This document shows, in pieces, positions 8,407 through 17,084 of a stretch of DNA of 64,000 bases. The first letter of the stretch is position 1. Each line of letters opens with the position of its first letter. The position numbers and the translations under genes are program-made. Below the pieces are notes generated by a model, which searched no databases, had not been told where the DNA came from, and worked only from the letters and a program-made list of their open reading frames with translations. This DNA is from Geobacter sp. AOG2 (lineage in GTDB: Bacteria; Desulfobacterota; Desulfuromonadia; Geobacterales; Pseudopelobacteraceae): the NCBI RefSeq assembly GCF_019972295.1, contig NZ_BLJA01000001.1, positions 1,822,117 to 1,886,116 of the forward strand, read 5' to 3'.

Positions 8407-9846
8407 ATGAACATCCTGTTGCTTCGCCCCCATCCCGGCAACGACCGCTTCGGGCTTGGGCCCTTTTTCCGGGTTGAACCGCTGGGACTCGAATATATCG
8501 CCGCTGCCTTGCTGTGCAAAGGACACCAGGTGACCATTGCCGACCTGCGTTTCAGGCCCGGGGCCGCAACCTGGATACGCCGCACGCGTCCCCACCTGGT
8601 GGGCATTAGTTGCCTTCACACCCTGGAATTCGACCGGGTGCTCGAGACCGCCCGCGAGATTCGACTGGCCTCGCCGGAGGCCTTCATCGTGGTGGGGGGG
8701 CATGCCGCTGCAGCCTTCCCGGCGCCTCTTGAGCATGACCTGATTGATGCCGTCATGGTGGATGACGGCGAAGAGGCGGTTGTGCGTCTGGCAGCGTGTC
8801 TGGAACGGGGAGAGGTGCTTGCAGAAGTGCCGGCCTTGCGCCTTAAAACAGCCGATGGCTGGATCACGACCCCTCCTCTGGAGGAACGCACCCCGCTCGA
8901 TCTGGTCCCCTTGCCGGCCCGCCATCTGGTGCAGCGGCATCGCACCGGGTATCACTGTCTGCTGTTCAAGCCGGTGTGGCTGATCGAGACAGCTCGTGGT
9001 TGTCCCCACCGCTGTTCGTTTTGCTCGGTGTGGCAACTTTACGGCCGTACTTGCCGGGAGCGTTCCATCGCGGCGGTTGTGGAGGATTTCGCCACCTGCG
9101 GCGATGCTATCTTTGTAGCGGACGATCTGTTCTGGTATAATCCCGAGCGCAGTCTTGAACTGGCCGCCGCTCTCAAGCGGCGCGGCGTGTACAAACGCTG
9201 GATCCTGGTTCAGACCCGCACTGATTTGATCCGCCGGAGCGGCGAAGTGATGGCCGCATGGCGTCCCCTGGCCAAGGACTTCGACATTTTCCTTGGTCTG
9301 GAGGCGGCGAGCGACGGCGGCTTGGCCGGTTTATCCAAGGATGCCGGCATTGGCGACAGTGTTGAGGCGGTGCGAATCGCCCGGGAATTGCGCTACGGTA
9401 TTAATGGCAATTTTTTGGTGGATCCTGACTGGGAGGAGACGCAGTTCCATGAATTGTGGGACTTTGTAGAGCATCACGGTCTCCAGCGGGCCGGCTTCAC
9501 CATCCTGACGCCCCTACCGGGGACCGACTACTACCAGAGCGAACTGGCCCGCACTGCCGGGCAGCCGTGGGCCAACTTCGACATGCACCACCTGCTGTGG
9601 GAACCACGCCTGGGGGCTGAGCGCTTTTTCGAACTGTACGCCGAGACCTGGCGTCGCTCGATCCTCAACACGGCAGGCAACAAGAGCCTCATGGACTGGG
9701 TTCGCCAGGTGCGGCCCTCCCAGATACCCTATATCATCCGGGTTCTGCTGCGCACCCAGCGCATGATGAAACCGGCCGAATATCTGCGGGAGCATCGCGA
9801 GAGATATTGTCGCGTCCCGCAGGCCCTTTGTAAAGGTGAGAAATGA
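8407..9846 (+). CDS. HpnR-like B12-binding radical SAM methylase
   Basis: The 479-residue protein has a cobalamin-binding domain (about 1-150) and the radical SAM motif CPHRCSFC (Cys 199, 203, 206) followed by SVWQLYGR. The flanking segments (RGCP..CSFCSVWQ.YGR, FLGLEA, NGNFLVDPDWEETQF) are strongly reminiscent of HpnR, the hopanoid C-3 methylase. No hopanoid gene is in the window, so it is named only as HpnR-like. By family it should transfer a methyl group to an unactivated carbon of a lipid. It starts two bases after the previous stop and overlaps the next gene by four bases. Confidence 0.83.
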   Translation: MNILLLRPHPGNDRFGLGPFFRVEPLGLEYIAAALLCKGHQVTIADLRFRPGAATWIRRTRPHLVGISCLHTLEFDRVLETAREIRLASPEAFIVVGGHAAAAFPAPLEHDLIDAVMVDDGEEAVVRLAACLERGEVLAEVPALRLKTADGWITTPPLEERTPLDLVPLPARHLVQRHRTGYHCLLFKPVWLIETARGCPHRCSFCSVWQLYGRTCRERSIAAVVEDFATCGDAIFVADDLFWYNPERSLELAAALKRRGVYKRWILVQTRTDLIRRSGEVMAAWRPLAKDFDIFLGLEAASDGGLAGLSKDAGIGDSVEAVRIARELRYGINGNFLVDPDWEETQFHELWDFVEHHGLQRAGFTILTPLPGTDYYQSELARTAGQPWANFDMHHLLWEPRLGAERFFELYAETWRRSILNTAGNKSLMDWVRQVRPSQIPYIIRVLLRTQRMMKPAEYLREHRERYCRVPQALCKGEK

Positions 9847-10679
9847 ATTGTTTCATGTTCCCTGGCCAACCTTTGGCCCACGACACATCACTTCCCGGTG
9901 ATATCGATTTCGGCGAGGTCGCCGCCCTGGCCCGTGCCCATACCGGTCTGGACCTGTCCACCTTTATCTGGGCAGGGGAAACCCATACGGAGCAGGTGGG
10001 GCTGCAGGTCTATGGTGTGGCCATAAGTCTCTACCGCCTGCGCTGCCTGCGGCTGGAAGGGATGAAACCTGCTATGGCTGCGGAACACAGTATGGGGGTT
10101 TATGCCGCCCTGGCAGCCTGCGGTTCGGTCACCGAAGGTGAGGCGCTGGAGATCGCTTTTCGGGTCGGTGCCTGCATGGAGCAGCGTTTTCAGGGACGGG
10201 ATTATGCCTTGGGATGCCTGGTGGGGCTTACGGCGGAGAAGCTGGCAGTACTTGCCGCCGAGGGCTCGGTTTTTCTTGCCAACTATAACACATCACATCA
10301 CTTTCTGTTGGCGGGCAAGCGCCACGACATGGAGGCGACCCTGGGCGAAGCGCTCACAGCAGGGGCCTTTTCAGCCAAGCTCTTCCCTTGCGACGCCCCG
10401 TTGCATACCCCGCTCCTGGCAGAAGCAGAGGAAGAACTGATGGCCATCTTCCGAGACTATCGCTACGAAGAGCCTGTAATTCCGCTCATGAACCACATTG
10501 ACCAGGAATTTCTCACCGCCGCTGAGATTCCCGTATTCCTGATGCGGGAGTTGACGGAAACGGTCCGCTGGGAACAGACCTATCGCGCCCTGAAGCGCTC
10601 CGGCGTCACCCGTTTCATAGAGGTGGGAGTGGGGGATTCGCTCAAAAAATACAACCGTTGGATCGAGAGCAGGTTATGA
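9843..10679 (+). CDS. FabD-like ACP acyltransferase
   Basis: The 278-residue protein resembles malonyl-CoA:ACP transacylase. FPGQ is at the N terminus, then the nucleophile elbow EHSMG (Ser83) in place of the usual GHSLG, an Arg near 107, and a catalytic-type His188 in CDAPLHTPLL. The Gly-to-Glu change before the elbow is unusual but leaves the Ser-His pair intact. It would load malonyl or another extender onto the cluster's ACP. Both ends overlap neighbours by four bases (ATGA). A dedicated AT is not standard in APE clusters, which borrow the housekeeping FabD, so a non-malonyl unit is possible. Confidence 0.8.
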   Translation: MNCFMFPGQPLAHDTSLPGDIDFGEVAALARAHTGLDLSTFIWAGETHTEQVGLQVYGVAISLYRLRCLRLEGMKPAMAAEHSMGVYAALAACGSVTEGEALEIAFRVGACMEQRFQGRDYALGCLVGLTAEKLAVLAAEGSVFLANYNTSHHFLLAGKRHDMEATLGEALTAGAFSAKLFPCDAPLHTPLLAEAEEELMAIFRDYRYEEPVIPLMNHIDQEFLTAAEIPVFLMRELTETVRWEQTYRALKRSGVTRFIEVGVGDSLKKYNRWIESRL

Positions 10680-11098
10680 ACAGTCATGGAACCGCCATAA
10701 CCGTGCGATTCAATGAGGTGGACGCCTATCAGGTCGCTTGGCACGGGCACTATGTTGCCTGGATGGAAATCGGCCGTAGTGAACTTGCCGGCAGATTCGG
10801 GCTGGATGCCTTCCAGTTGGGAACTCTTGGTTATTTGGGGCCGGTGGTCGCATTGGAGGTCAAGTACCTGCGTCCCGCCCGCTATAACGACGTGCTGACC
10901 GTCCGCACCACCCTGCTACCCAGCGAGACGGCTACCCTGGTCTTTGAAAGCGTCATACTGAACAGTGACGGTAAAAAACTGGCCACCGGCCTGACCCGCC
11001 ACGCCCTGACCGACCTGAACGGCGTTTTGCAATTCCAGATGCCTCATGTGGTTGCCGAGCGGGTCGAGCGCATGAAAGCTTGGCTGGAGGCTGCATGA
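10676..11098 (+). CDS. 4HBT/YbgC-type hotdog thioesterase
   Basis: A 140-residue single-hotdog acyl thioesterase. The N-terminal segment RFNEVDAYQVAWHGHYVAW fits the 4-hydroxybenzoyl-CoA thioesterase active-site helix, with Asp16 as the likely catalytic residue. ATG 10676 overlaps the acyltransferase stop (ATGA) and is preferred over an in-frame TTG at 10658. A thioesterase of this family is a standard part of APE-type loci, where it releases or edits chains on ACP. Cytoplasmic. Confidence 0.87.
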   Translation: MNSHGTAITVRFNEVDAYQVAWHGHYVAWMEIGRSELAGRFGLDAFQLGTLGYLGPVVALEVKYLRPARYNDVLTVRTTLLPSETATLVFESVILNSDGKKLATGLTRHALTDLNGVLQFQMPHVVAERVERMKAWLEAA

Positions 11099-12474
11099 AA
11101 ATTCTACTGCTTTCAGCCAATCGTGAACATTCTCCCTATCCGGTGTTCCCAATCGGCCTCTCCTATCTGGCTGCGCCCCTGGCCGCCGCAGGCCATGAAC
11201 TTTCCGTGCTTGACCTCTGTTTCGAACAGGAGCCGGAAACGGCCCTTGCAGAACGGCTCGCCTCGTTCTTGCCGGCCTTGGTGGTGGTCTCACTGCGCAA
11301 TATCGATAACGTGACCTGGCCCGGATGCCGCTCCTATCTTGCCGGGGTGCGGGACGTGGTTTCCGTCTGCCGCAGGAGTGCCCTGGTTGTGGTGGGTGGG
11401 TCCGGTTTTTCCCTGATGCCTCGTGAAATCCTGGTCTCTGTGGATGCCGATTATGGTGTGGTGGGAGAGGGGGAGGAAGTCCTGCCCCGTCTTGTGGAAT
11501 CGATTGTGCGCGGGGCCGGCGCGTCCGACCTGCCGGGGGTACTGGTACGGGGCGCCGAAGAATTCCTGCCGGCACTGCCGGTAGAGCGGATCACTACCCC
11601 TGACCGGAGCCTGTTCGACGTGGCGCGTTATCAGCGCCAGGGGGGCATGGCCAATGTGCAGACCAAACGCGGTTGTCCCTTTGCCTGTATCTACTGCACC
11701 TATCCGCTGTTGGAGGGGCGTAGGATGCGACTGCGGCCGGTTCGGGATATCATCGCCGAGATACGCTCACTGATTGAGGATCACGGGGTCAGCTATATCT
11801 ATTTTGTGGACGACATCTTCAACTACCCGACCGAGTTTGCCGAACAGCTATGCCGAGCCATGGCCGTGGAACGGCTGGCGATCAACTGGTCTGCTTTCAT
11901 CAACCCGGCTTTCATGCCGCCCGGGTTGCTGGATGTTATGCTGGCCGCAGGCTGCGACGCCGTGGAGTACGGAACCGAGTCCGGCGCGCCGCTCATGCTC
12001 AGAAACCTGGGCAAGGCCTTTACGGTGGCCGATGTTCGCGAGGGGTCGCGCCTGTGCCGTGAGCGTCAGGTGGATTTTGCCCATTACATCCTCTTCGGTG
12101 GGCCGGGGGAGACGCGGGAAACCATCCTGGAAAGTTTTGGCTTGATGGACGAACTGGAGCCGACCGCGATCATTGCTATGACCGGCATCCGCATCTTCCC
12201 CGGCACCCCGTTGCACCGGACCGCCCTGGCGGAAGGGATCATCGACAACACCACCGACCTTATGGAACCGGTTTTTTACATCTCGCCCGCCGTCCGGGAG
12301 GAGTTGACCGAACTGGTCACAACGGAGGCGATTAAACGCAAGAACTGGGTTGTGCCAGGCCTTGAGGTAAATATCAGCGATGCCATGTTGGAGGCCTTGC
12401 GCATGTTTCCGGTCAAGGGGCCGCTCTGGAAGCTGATGAAACGCCTGGGCAGGAGCCGTATCAAACCGCTGTGA
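11095..12474 (+). CDS. B12-binding-domain radical SAM protein
   Basis: The 459-residue protein has an N-terminal cobalamin-binding domain (about 1-150) and CPFACIYC (Cys 194, 198, 201). ATG 11095 overlaps the thioesterase stop, with GGAGG just upstream. It is less similar to the other three and has its own C-terminal part (VTTEAIKRKNWVVPGLEVN). It is the last gene of block A; the next gene is convergent. Function unknown beyond radical chemistry. Four B12 radical SAM genes plus one SPASM-like gene in 9 kb make the locus unusual. Confidence 0.86.
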   Translation: MKILLLSANREHSPYPVFPIGLSYLAAPLAAAGHELSVLDLCFEQEPETALAERLASFLPALVVVSLRNIDNVTWPGCRSYLAGVRDVVSVCRRSALVVVGGSGFSLMPREILVSVDADYGVVGEGEEVLPRLVESIVRGAGASDLPGVLVRGAEEFLPALPVERITTPDRSLFDVARYQRQGGMANVQTKRGCPFACIYCTYPLLEGRRMRLRPVRDIIAEIRSLIEDHGVSYIYFVDDIFNYPTEFAEQLCRAMAVERLAINWSAFINPAFMPPGLLDVMLAAGCDAVEYGTESGAPLMLRNLGKAFTVADVREGSRLCRERQVDFAHYILFGGPGETRETILESFGLMDELEPTAIIAMTGIRIFPGTPLHRTALAEGIIDNTTDLMEPVFYISPAVREELTELVTTEAIKRKNWVVPGLEVNISDAMLEALRMFPVKGPLWKLMKRLGRSRIKPL

Positions 12475-12561
12475 CGGCGCGCCCGTGACCCCTGCTCCGC
12501 GCACACTTTCTGGCCGGCCTTCTCCACTGCCCCGGTCCCTTCCGTTTGGTTTCCGTCCCTG

Positions 12562-13272
12562 CTACACCTTGACGCCAACGCTGCCCGTTGTCTCCGGCAT
12601 GGCGACGTAAACCCGGAGTTCGAGCCCGGCACCATGTCCTGCCTGCTGTTTGCGTTTCAGCGCCGCCATCACCGCTTTGTACAGACCCCTAAGTTCTTCG
12701 ACCGCCTCCTTCAGTTGACGGTCCTCCACGCTGTGGGTAGTGCTCGTTGGTGCGCTCCTCTGGTCGTCGCCGTCGGATGAGGCGGGCTGTTGTTCCTGCG
12801 GCCCCCCGTCTGTCTCTTTGGCCGCTACGTCTGTCTGTGTCGTGGCCTCCTGAGGTGGGGCTGCTGCGTTGCCTGTTTGGGCGGATTCCGGGGTTGACGT
12901 TTCGGCCGTTACGGAGCCACCGCCGGAGCCACCGCCGCTTCCGCCTGTCAAGGAGGCTATCTGCGCCGCAATCTGTTGCATCTCGGCTTTCAGTGATTTT
13001 GCCGCGGACGGGCTGAGGAACGGTATCATCTGGCGGAGCGTTCTCAGGCGTTCTTTCAGTATGGCGGCCTTTTCCAGCTTATTCTGCCGCTCGGACGTCT
13101 GCCGGTCAGGCAGTTGTTTCGCCAGCCCGCGCGCGGTAGCCAGGTCTTTCATCTGTCGTTCGTAGCGGTCTTCGGAACCCGAGGATGCGTTGGCGTCCAA
13201 CCGGGAGATCAGGTCGCGTTCCGGGCGTGTCAAGGGCACATTGTAGTCGTGGGCGACAGTGGATAGATCCAT
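12562..13272 (-). CDS. Hypothetical coiled-coil protein with Gly/Ser linker
   Basis: The 236-residue protein is of unrecognised family. The N-terminal 110 residues are charged and helical (likely coiled coil). Then comes a glycine/serine repeat (GGSGGGSGGGS), a long low-complexity stretch rich in T, E, Q, A and S, and a second helical segment (about 170-215) before a C-terminal strand-like tail. There is no signal peptide or membrane segment. GGAGG six bases before the ATG supports translation. It is monocistronic and divergent from wrbA. It looks like two small helical domains on a flexible tether; no function is proposed. Confidence 0.6.
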   Translation of the reverse strand: MDLSTVAHDYNVPLTRPERDLISRLDANASSGSEDRYERQMKDLATARGLAKQLPDRQTSERQNKLEKAAILKERLRTLRQMIPFLSPSAAKSLKAEMQQIAAQIASLTGGSGGGSGGGSVTAETSTPESAQTGNAAAPPQEATTQTDVAAKETDGGPQEQQPASSDGDDQRSAPTSTTHSVEDRQLKEAVEELRGLYKAVMAALKRKQQAGHGAGLELRVYVAMPETTGSVGVKV

Positions 13273-13361
13273 GCCGGGCCTCCTTCAACCAGATACTTTT
13301 CCTATCGGCATCCGCAGCTAAAAATGTAGCATCGTGGTGTTGTGTTGTGGCCGAGCCAGCC

Positions 13362-13389
13362 TTTACTTGGCGGCTTTGTGTCGTATAAT
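13362..13389 (+). promoter_or_regulatory. Predicted sigma-70 promoter for wrbA
   Basis: A -10 box TATAAT (13384-13389) with a weaker -35 TTTACT (13362-13367) at 16-bp spacing lies about 35 bases before the wrbA start. The -10 is a perfect match; the -35 is only partial. Confidence 0.5.
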
Positions 13390-13423
13390 TTGTTTATCAT
13401 ACCGACTTCAAGGAGGCTTAATC

Positions 13424-14041
13424 ATGACAACAAACATCCAGATTGTTTTCTACAGTATGTACGGACATATCTACACCATGGCCGAAGCGGTGGCGGAGGG
13501 TGTTCGTAACATTCCCGGATGCAACGCGGACTTGTTGCAGGTGCCGGAGCTGATCCCGGAAAACGTGCTTGAACAGTATGGGGCCAAGGCGGCACGGCAG
13601 AGCTTTGCCCATATCCCGACTGCAACCGTTGACGGGCTGGTGGCGGCGGATGCCATTATCTTCGGCACACCGACCCGTTTCGGCAACATGGCGGCACAGA
13701 TGCGCAACTTCCTCGACCAGACCGGTAAGCTCTGGATGCAAGGATCGCTGGTGGGGAAGGTGGGCAGCGTGTTCGCCAGCACTGCTACTCAGCACGGTGG
13801 TCAGGAGACCACTATCACCAGCTTCCATTCCACCCTGCTGCACCAAGGCATGATCATAGTTGGCGTGCCCTATGCAGAACAGCGGCTTCTGAGCATGGAC
13901 GAGATCACTGGTGGCACCCCTTACGGCGCCACCACCCTGGCTGGGGCTGACGGCTCACGCAGGCCATCGGAGAACGAATTGGCCATCGCCCGCTATCAGG
14001 GTGCACATGTAGCCAAAATTGCCCAAAAATTGAAAGCATAA
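13424..14041 (+). CDS. wrbA: NAD(P)H:quinone oxidoreductase, WrbA flavodoxin family
   Basis: A 205-residue flavodoxin-fold protein that reduces quinones by two electrons using FMN. Family features seen are the N-terminal FMN phosphate loop [30 protein letters not shown], and [14 protein letters not shown], all diagnostic for WrbA. The start is ATG 13424, with AGGAGG at 13411-13416; the frame stays open upstream but lacks a site. It protects against semiquinone stress. It is not obviously part of the lipid cluster, although it lies between its two blocks. Length matches the family (about 200). Confidence 0.93.
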   Translation: MTTNIQIVFYSMYGHIYTMAEAVAEGVRNIPGCNADLLQVPELIPENVLEQYGAKAARQSFAHIPTATVDGLVAADAIIFGTPTRFGNMAAQMRNFLDQTGKLWMQGSLVGKVGSVFASTATQHGGQETTITSFHSTLLHQGMIIVGVPYAEQRLLSMDEITGGTPYGATTLAGADGSRRPSENELAIARYQGAHVAKIAQKLKA

Positions 14042-14062
14042 CAGTCCTCACGGAAAACGCTT

Positions 14063-14569
14063 ATGGAAAAAATACGTGTATGTGTTCGCGACATGATGCA
14101 AACGGATTACGTCTATTTTCTGACGGAACCGATAGGAGAAAATTTCCACCCCTGCTTCAGGCCGGAATTGACCCCAAAGGAGATGCTCGAACTAGGGGTT
14201 TTCGGTGGCAAGTATATGACCGACTGCACTAACGAGTTCCCGCAAGAGTGGTTTGTCAACGCCAAACTTTGTCATGAGCTCCATGTCCCCGAACTGAACT
14301 ACTTTGGCGTCAACGCCTCGAAACCGCTGTCCTACTGGAGGGAAAAGGGATGGATTCATACCGATGACCCGCGGGGGTGGTTCCAGTGGTACTGCCGGTA
14401 TTATATGGGCAGGAGGTGCGCCGATGACGAGCGACAGATCAGGAGATGGAGGGCGATGACGCGCCATATCGCCCAGCTACGGAAGAACTGCCCGGAGGGA
14501 CACCTGTCGTGCCGGAAAAAGCAGCGTCAGGCGCTTTTGCACTGGGCCTACGACAGCAGAAGATTCTGA
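14063..14569 (+). CDS. Conserved-looking hypothetical protein
   Basis: A 168-residue basic, aromatic-rich protein (many Trp, Tyr and Arg) that I do not assign to a family. It has six cysteines, a stretch KPLSYWREKGWI, and WFQWYCRYYMGRR near the middle. It lacks a signal peptide or membrane helix. It starts 21 bases after wrbA and may be cotranscribed with it. The ribosome binding site is weak. Composition and length suggest a real gene, perhaps a small nucleic-acid-binding or cyclic-compound-binding protein, but this is not supported by a motif. Confidence 0.6.
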   Translation: MEKIRVCVRDMMQTDYVYFLTEPIGENFHPCFRPELTPKEMLELGVFGGKYMTDCTNEFPQEWFVNAKLCHELHVPELNYFGVNASKPLSYWREKGWIHTDDPRGWFQWYCRYYMGRRCADDERQIRRWRAMTRHIAQLRKNCPEGHLSCRKKQRQALLHWAYDSRRF

Positions 14570-14604
14570 ATCGCGCTCATGCATTGTCTGCCGCATGTAT
14601 TCTC

Positions 14605-14633
14605 TTGACAAATATATTAAGTAGACTAAATAT
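14605..14633 (+). promoter_or_regulatory. Promoter of the MarR operon
   Basis: A perfect -35 TTGACA (14605-14610) is followed 16 bp later by a -10-like TAAATA (14627-14632) in very AT-rich DNA, about 30 bases before the MarR start. It overlaps the inverted repeat at 14617-14645. Confidence 0.6.
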
Positions 14634-14645
14634 ATGCTTACTTAA
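14617..14645. promoter_or_regulatory. Inverted repeat, likely MarR operator
   Basis: TTAAGTA (14617-14623) and TACTTAA (14639-14645) form a perfect inverted repeat across the -10 region of the MarR operon promoter. Many MarR-family repressors bind such palindromes and repress their own operon, so autorepression is inferred. Confidence 0.55.
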
Positions 14646-14665
14646 TAAAATGTCGAAGGTGTCCG

Positions 14666-15256
14666 ATGTTTGAGATCAAAGACCTGCCTGACAGCGGTAC
14701 CATTGCAAAATTGGCGCAGCGCTACCCAATGCTGGAAGTTCCGGCGCTAGAGGCCTGGCTGAACCTGATGCGGGTTTCCGGCGACTGCCAGAGCGATCTG
14801 GATCAGTTCCTTGCCCGCCACAGTCTTTCCCAACGCAAATTTTTCGTCTTGATCCTGCTGCTGCGCAACCCGGCGGGTCTGAACGTTTCCCGGCTGGCCA
14901 CCGGTACCGGCGTCTCCTGTGCCACCATGACCGGCGTGGTGGACGGCCTGCTCAGCGCCAGGCTTGTAACCCGTGAGACGGACGAAGAGGACCGGCGCGC
15001 CTTTGTGGTGACCATCACCGAGGCCGGACAGGAACTGCTGGACCGCATCTTGCCGCAGCACTATCAACGGGTCAGCCGGATCATGTCAACGCTCGACGAA
15101 ACGGAGCGTTTACAAATGAAAGATATTCTGGCCAAGGTCAACTCAGGGTTGGCCCTGACCAAAGACAAGACTGAACCCGGGGAGGTCGCCAATGAGCAAA
15201 TTGATGCAGATGGCCGGTATGTTGAGTCTCGTCATGGGGCTAGCCATGCCCGTTAA
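14666..15256 (+). CDS. MarR-family transcriptional regulator
   Basis: A 196-residue winged-helix repressor. The segment LNVSRLATGTGVSCATMTGVVDGL is the DNA-recognition helix-turn-helix region, and RETDEEDRRAFVVTITEAGQELL is the typical wing plus helix signature of the family. Its 3' end overlaps the next gene by 65 bases. It probably senses a small phenolic or oxidising compound and controls this four-gene operon, as judged from the palindrome over its promoter. The last about 35 residues are a poorly conserved tail created by the overlap. Confidence 0.88.
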   Translation: MFEIKDLPDSGTIAKLAQRYPMLEVPALEAWLNLMRVSGDCQSDLDQFLARHSLSQRKFFVLILLLRNPAGLNVSRLATGTGVSCATMTGVVDGLLSARLVTRETDEEDRRAFVVTITEAGQELLDRILPQHYQRVSRIMSTLDETERLQMKDILAKVNSGLALTKDKTEPGEVANEQIDADGRYVESRHGASHAR

Positions 15257-16043
15257 TGTTTCGGCAGGCGCTACGACAGAACTGACCTGGTACGGTCAGT
15301 CAGCTTTCAAGATCAGGACGCCGTCCGGCAAGGTACTGCTGATTGATCCATTAATCATAAATTCTCTGAACAAGAACGGTGCCGCAGACCTTGCCGCCCT
15401 CACCAGGGTGGACCTGATCCTGATCACTCACGGCCATGGCGACCATATCGGTAACGGTGTGGAGATAGCCAAAAAGACCGGCGCCAGACTTGTGGCCAAC
15501 TATGACCTGGGCCGCGCCTTGGTGCAGTATGGCGGTTTTCCCGAAAAACTGGTCGAGCGCAGCCATATGGCCTTTCCAGGCGGTGAACTAAGCCTGCTGA
15601 ATGGTGAGGTGCGAATCCTGCTGGTTCCGGCCGTGCACAGCTCCGTTGTGGAGGGCGTTCCGAATAGCCCGCTGCCCGGCAAGGTGGTCTACGGCGGCAC
15701 GCCGGGCGGCTTCGTGATCGCCATCAAGGACGGTCCTACCATCTACCACACCGGCGATACGGATGTCTTCTCCGATATGGCCCTGATCGGTTCGCTGAAC
15801 AAGATCGACATAATGCTGGCCTGCATCGGCGGGCATTTCACCATGGGGCCACAACGGGCCGCCTTGGCCGCCGGACTAGTCAATCCCGGCCTGGTCGTCC
15901 CAATGCATTTCGGTTCAAACCCGGTGCTGAAAGGGACCCCGGAACAATTTGCCAAGGAATTGGCCGCCCTGCCCAAGGACGGGCCCCGCCCGGCCATGAA
16001 GGAGATGGCGGCGGGGGAAACATTTACCTGGCCCGTTCACTGA
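15192..16043 (+). CDS. Exported UPF0173-like metallo-beta-lactamase-fold hydrolase
   Basis: The 283-residue protein has the metal motif THGHGDH (His80, His82, Asp84, His85) and further histidines ([21 protein letters not shown]), as in the UPF0173/UlaG-like branch. An N-terminal hydrophobic stretch with a plausible cleavage site near VSA-G (residue 25) suggests export to the periplasm, whereas related proteins are usually cytoplasmic. GGAGG six bases before ATG 15192 fixes the start inside marR. Substrate unknown; a periplasmic detoxifying hydrolase is inferred from the operon. Confidence 0.85.
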   Translation: MSKLMQMAGMLSLVMGLAMPVNVSAGATTELTWYGQSAFKIRTPSGKVLLIDPLIINSLNKNGAADLAALTRVDLILITHGHGDHIGNGVEIAKKTGARLVANYDLGRALVQYGGFPEKLVERSHMAFPGGELSLLNGEVRILLVPAVHSSVVEGVPNSPLPGKVVYGGTPGGFVIAIKDGPTIYHTGDTDVFSDMALIGSLNKIDIMLACIGGHFTMGPQRAALAAGLVNPGLVVPMHFGSNPVLKGTPEQFAKELAALPKDGPRPAMKEMAAGETFTWPVH

Positions 16044-16062
16044 CACCACAAGGAGATTGAAC

Positions 16063-17049
16063 ATGGAACAGAGAACACTGGGAACGCAGGGTTTGGTTGT
16101 CTCAGCCCAGGGGTTGGGGTGCATGGGAATGTCCGATTTCTACGGTCAGCGGGATGAGGCGGAAGCCATCGCCACGATCCATCGCGCTCTGGAACTGGGC
16201 GTCACCTTGCTGGATACCGCCGATATGTATGGCCCGTTTACCAACGAGGAACTGGTGGGCAGGGCGATCAAGGGAATACGCAAGGATGTGGTTGTGGCGA
16301 CTAAATTCGGTATTGTCCGTACCGAAGACCCGAACTATCGCGGTGTATGCGGGCGGCCTGACTATGTCCGCTCGGCCTGTGATGCTTCCCTGAAAAGGTT
16401 GGGGCTGGATCATATTGATCTCTACTATCAACACCGGGTGGACCCAGAAGTGCCGATAGAGGAGACCGTGGGGGCCATGGCCGAGTTGGTGACAGCCGGC
16501 AAGGTCCGTTTTCTTGGCCTGTCCGAAGCCGGTCCGCTCACTATCCGCCGCGCCCATGCCGTGCATCCAATCAGCGTGTTGCAAAGCGAATATTCGCTCT
16601 GGAGCCGCGATCCGGAGGATGGGGTGCTGCCCACTCTGCGGGAGTTGGGGATCGGCTTTGTTGCCTACAGCCCGTTGGGCCGCGGTTTCCTGACCGGACA
16701 GATTACGCGTTTCGAGGATTTTGACGCCGACGATTACCGGCGCCTGTCCCCCCGTTTTCAAGGTGAGAACTTCGACAAGAATCTGCATCTGGTGGAACAC
16801 ATAAAGGTTATTGCAGCTCGTAAAGGCGTCACGGCCGGACAACTGGCCCTGGCGTGGGTAATGGCGCAGGGTAGCGATATAGTGCCGATACCGGGGACCA
16901 AACGCAGGAAGTATCTGGAAGAGAACGTGGCTGCCGGGACGGTGGCGATAAGTGAGGCCGAAGCGGCTGAAATTGAAGCGATATTGCCTAGAGGCGCGGT
17001 AGCGGGTGAACGCTATCCGGCCGCCATGATGGCGATCCTTAACCGATAG
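16063..17049 (+). CDS. Aldo/keto reductase
   Basis: A 328-residue (beta/alpha)8 NADPH-dependent oxidoreductase with the full catalytic tetrad: Asp51 (LLDTADMYG), Tyr56, Lys81 (ATKFG) and His124 (YYQHR). It resembles the YajO/AKR13-type group that reduces aldehydes and quinone-like carbonyls. The start is ATG 16063, with AAGGAG eight bases upstream, preferred over the in-frame TTG six bases earlier. It is third in the MarR operon, 19 bases after the hydrolase. Confidence 0.93.
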   Translation: MEQRTLGTQGLVVSAQGLGCMGMSDFYGQRDEAEAIATIHRALELGVTLLDTADMYGPFTNEELVGRAIKGIRKDVVVATKFGIVRTEDPNYRGVCGRPDYVRSACDASLKRLGLDHIDLYYQHRVDPEVPIEETVGAMAELVTAGKVRFLGLSEAGPLTIRRAHAVHPISVLQSEYSLWSRDPEDGVLPTLRELGIGFVAYSPLGRGFLTGQITRFEDFDADDYRRLSPRFQGENFDKNLHLVEHIKVIAARKGVTAGQLALAWVMAQGSDIVPIPGTKRRKYLEENVAAGTVAISEAEAAEIEAILPRGAVAGERYPAAMMAILNR

Positions 17050-17084
17050 GCCCTGCCAATCGATACCACCAAGGAGTTGCTGGC

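Noticed and set aside
8407-9846. Part of a hopanoid biosynthesis locus
   Set aside because: No squalene-hopene cyclase or other hpn gene is in the window, so only HpnR-like is claimed.
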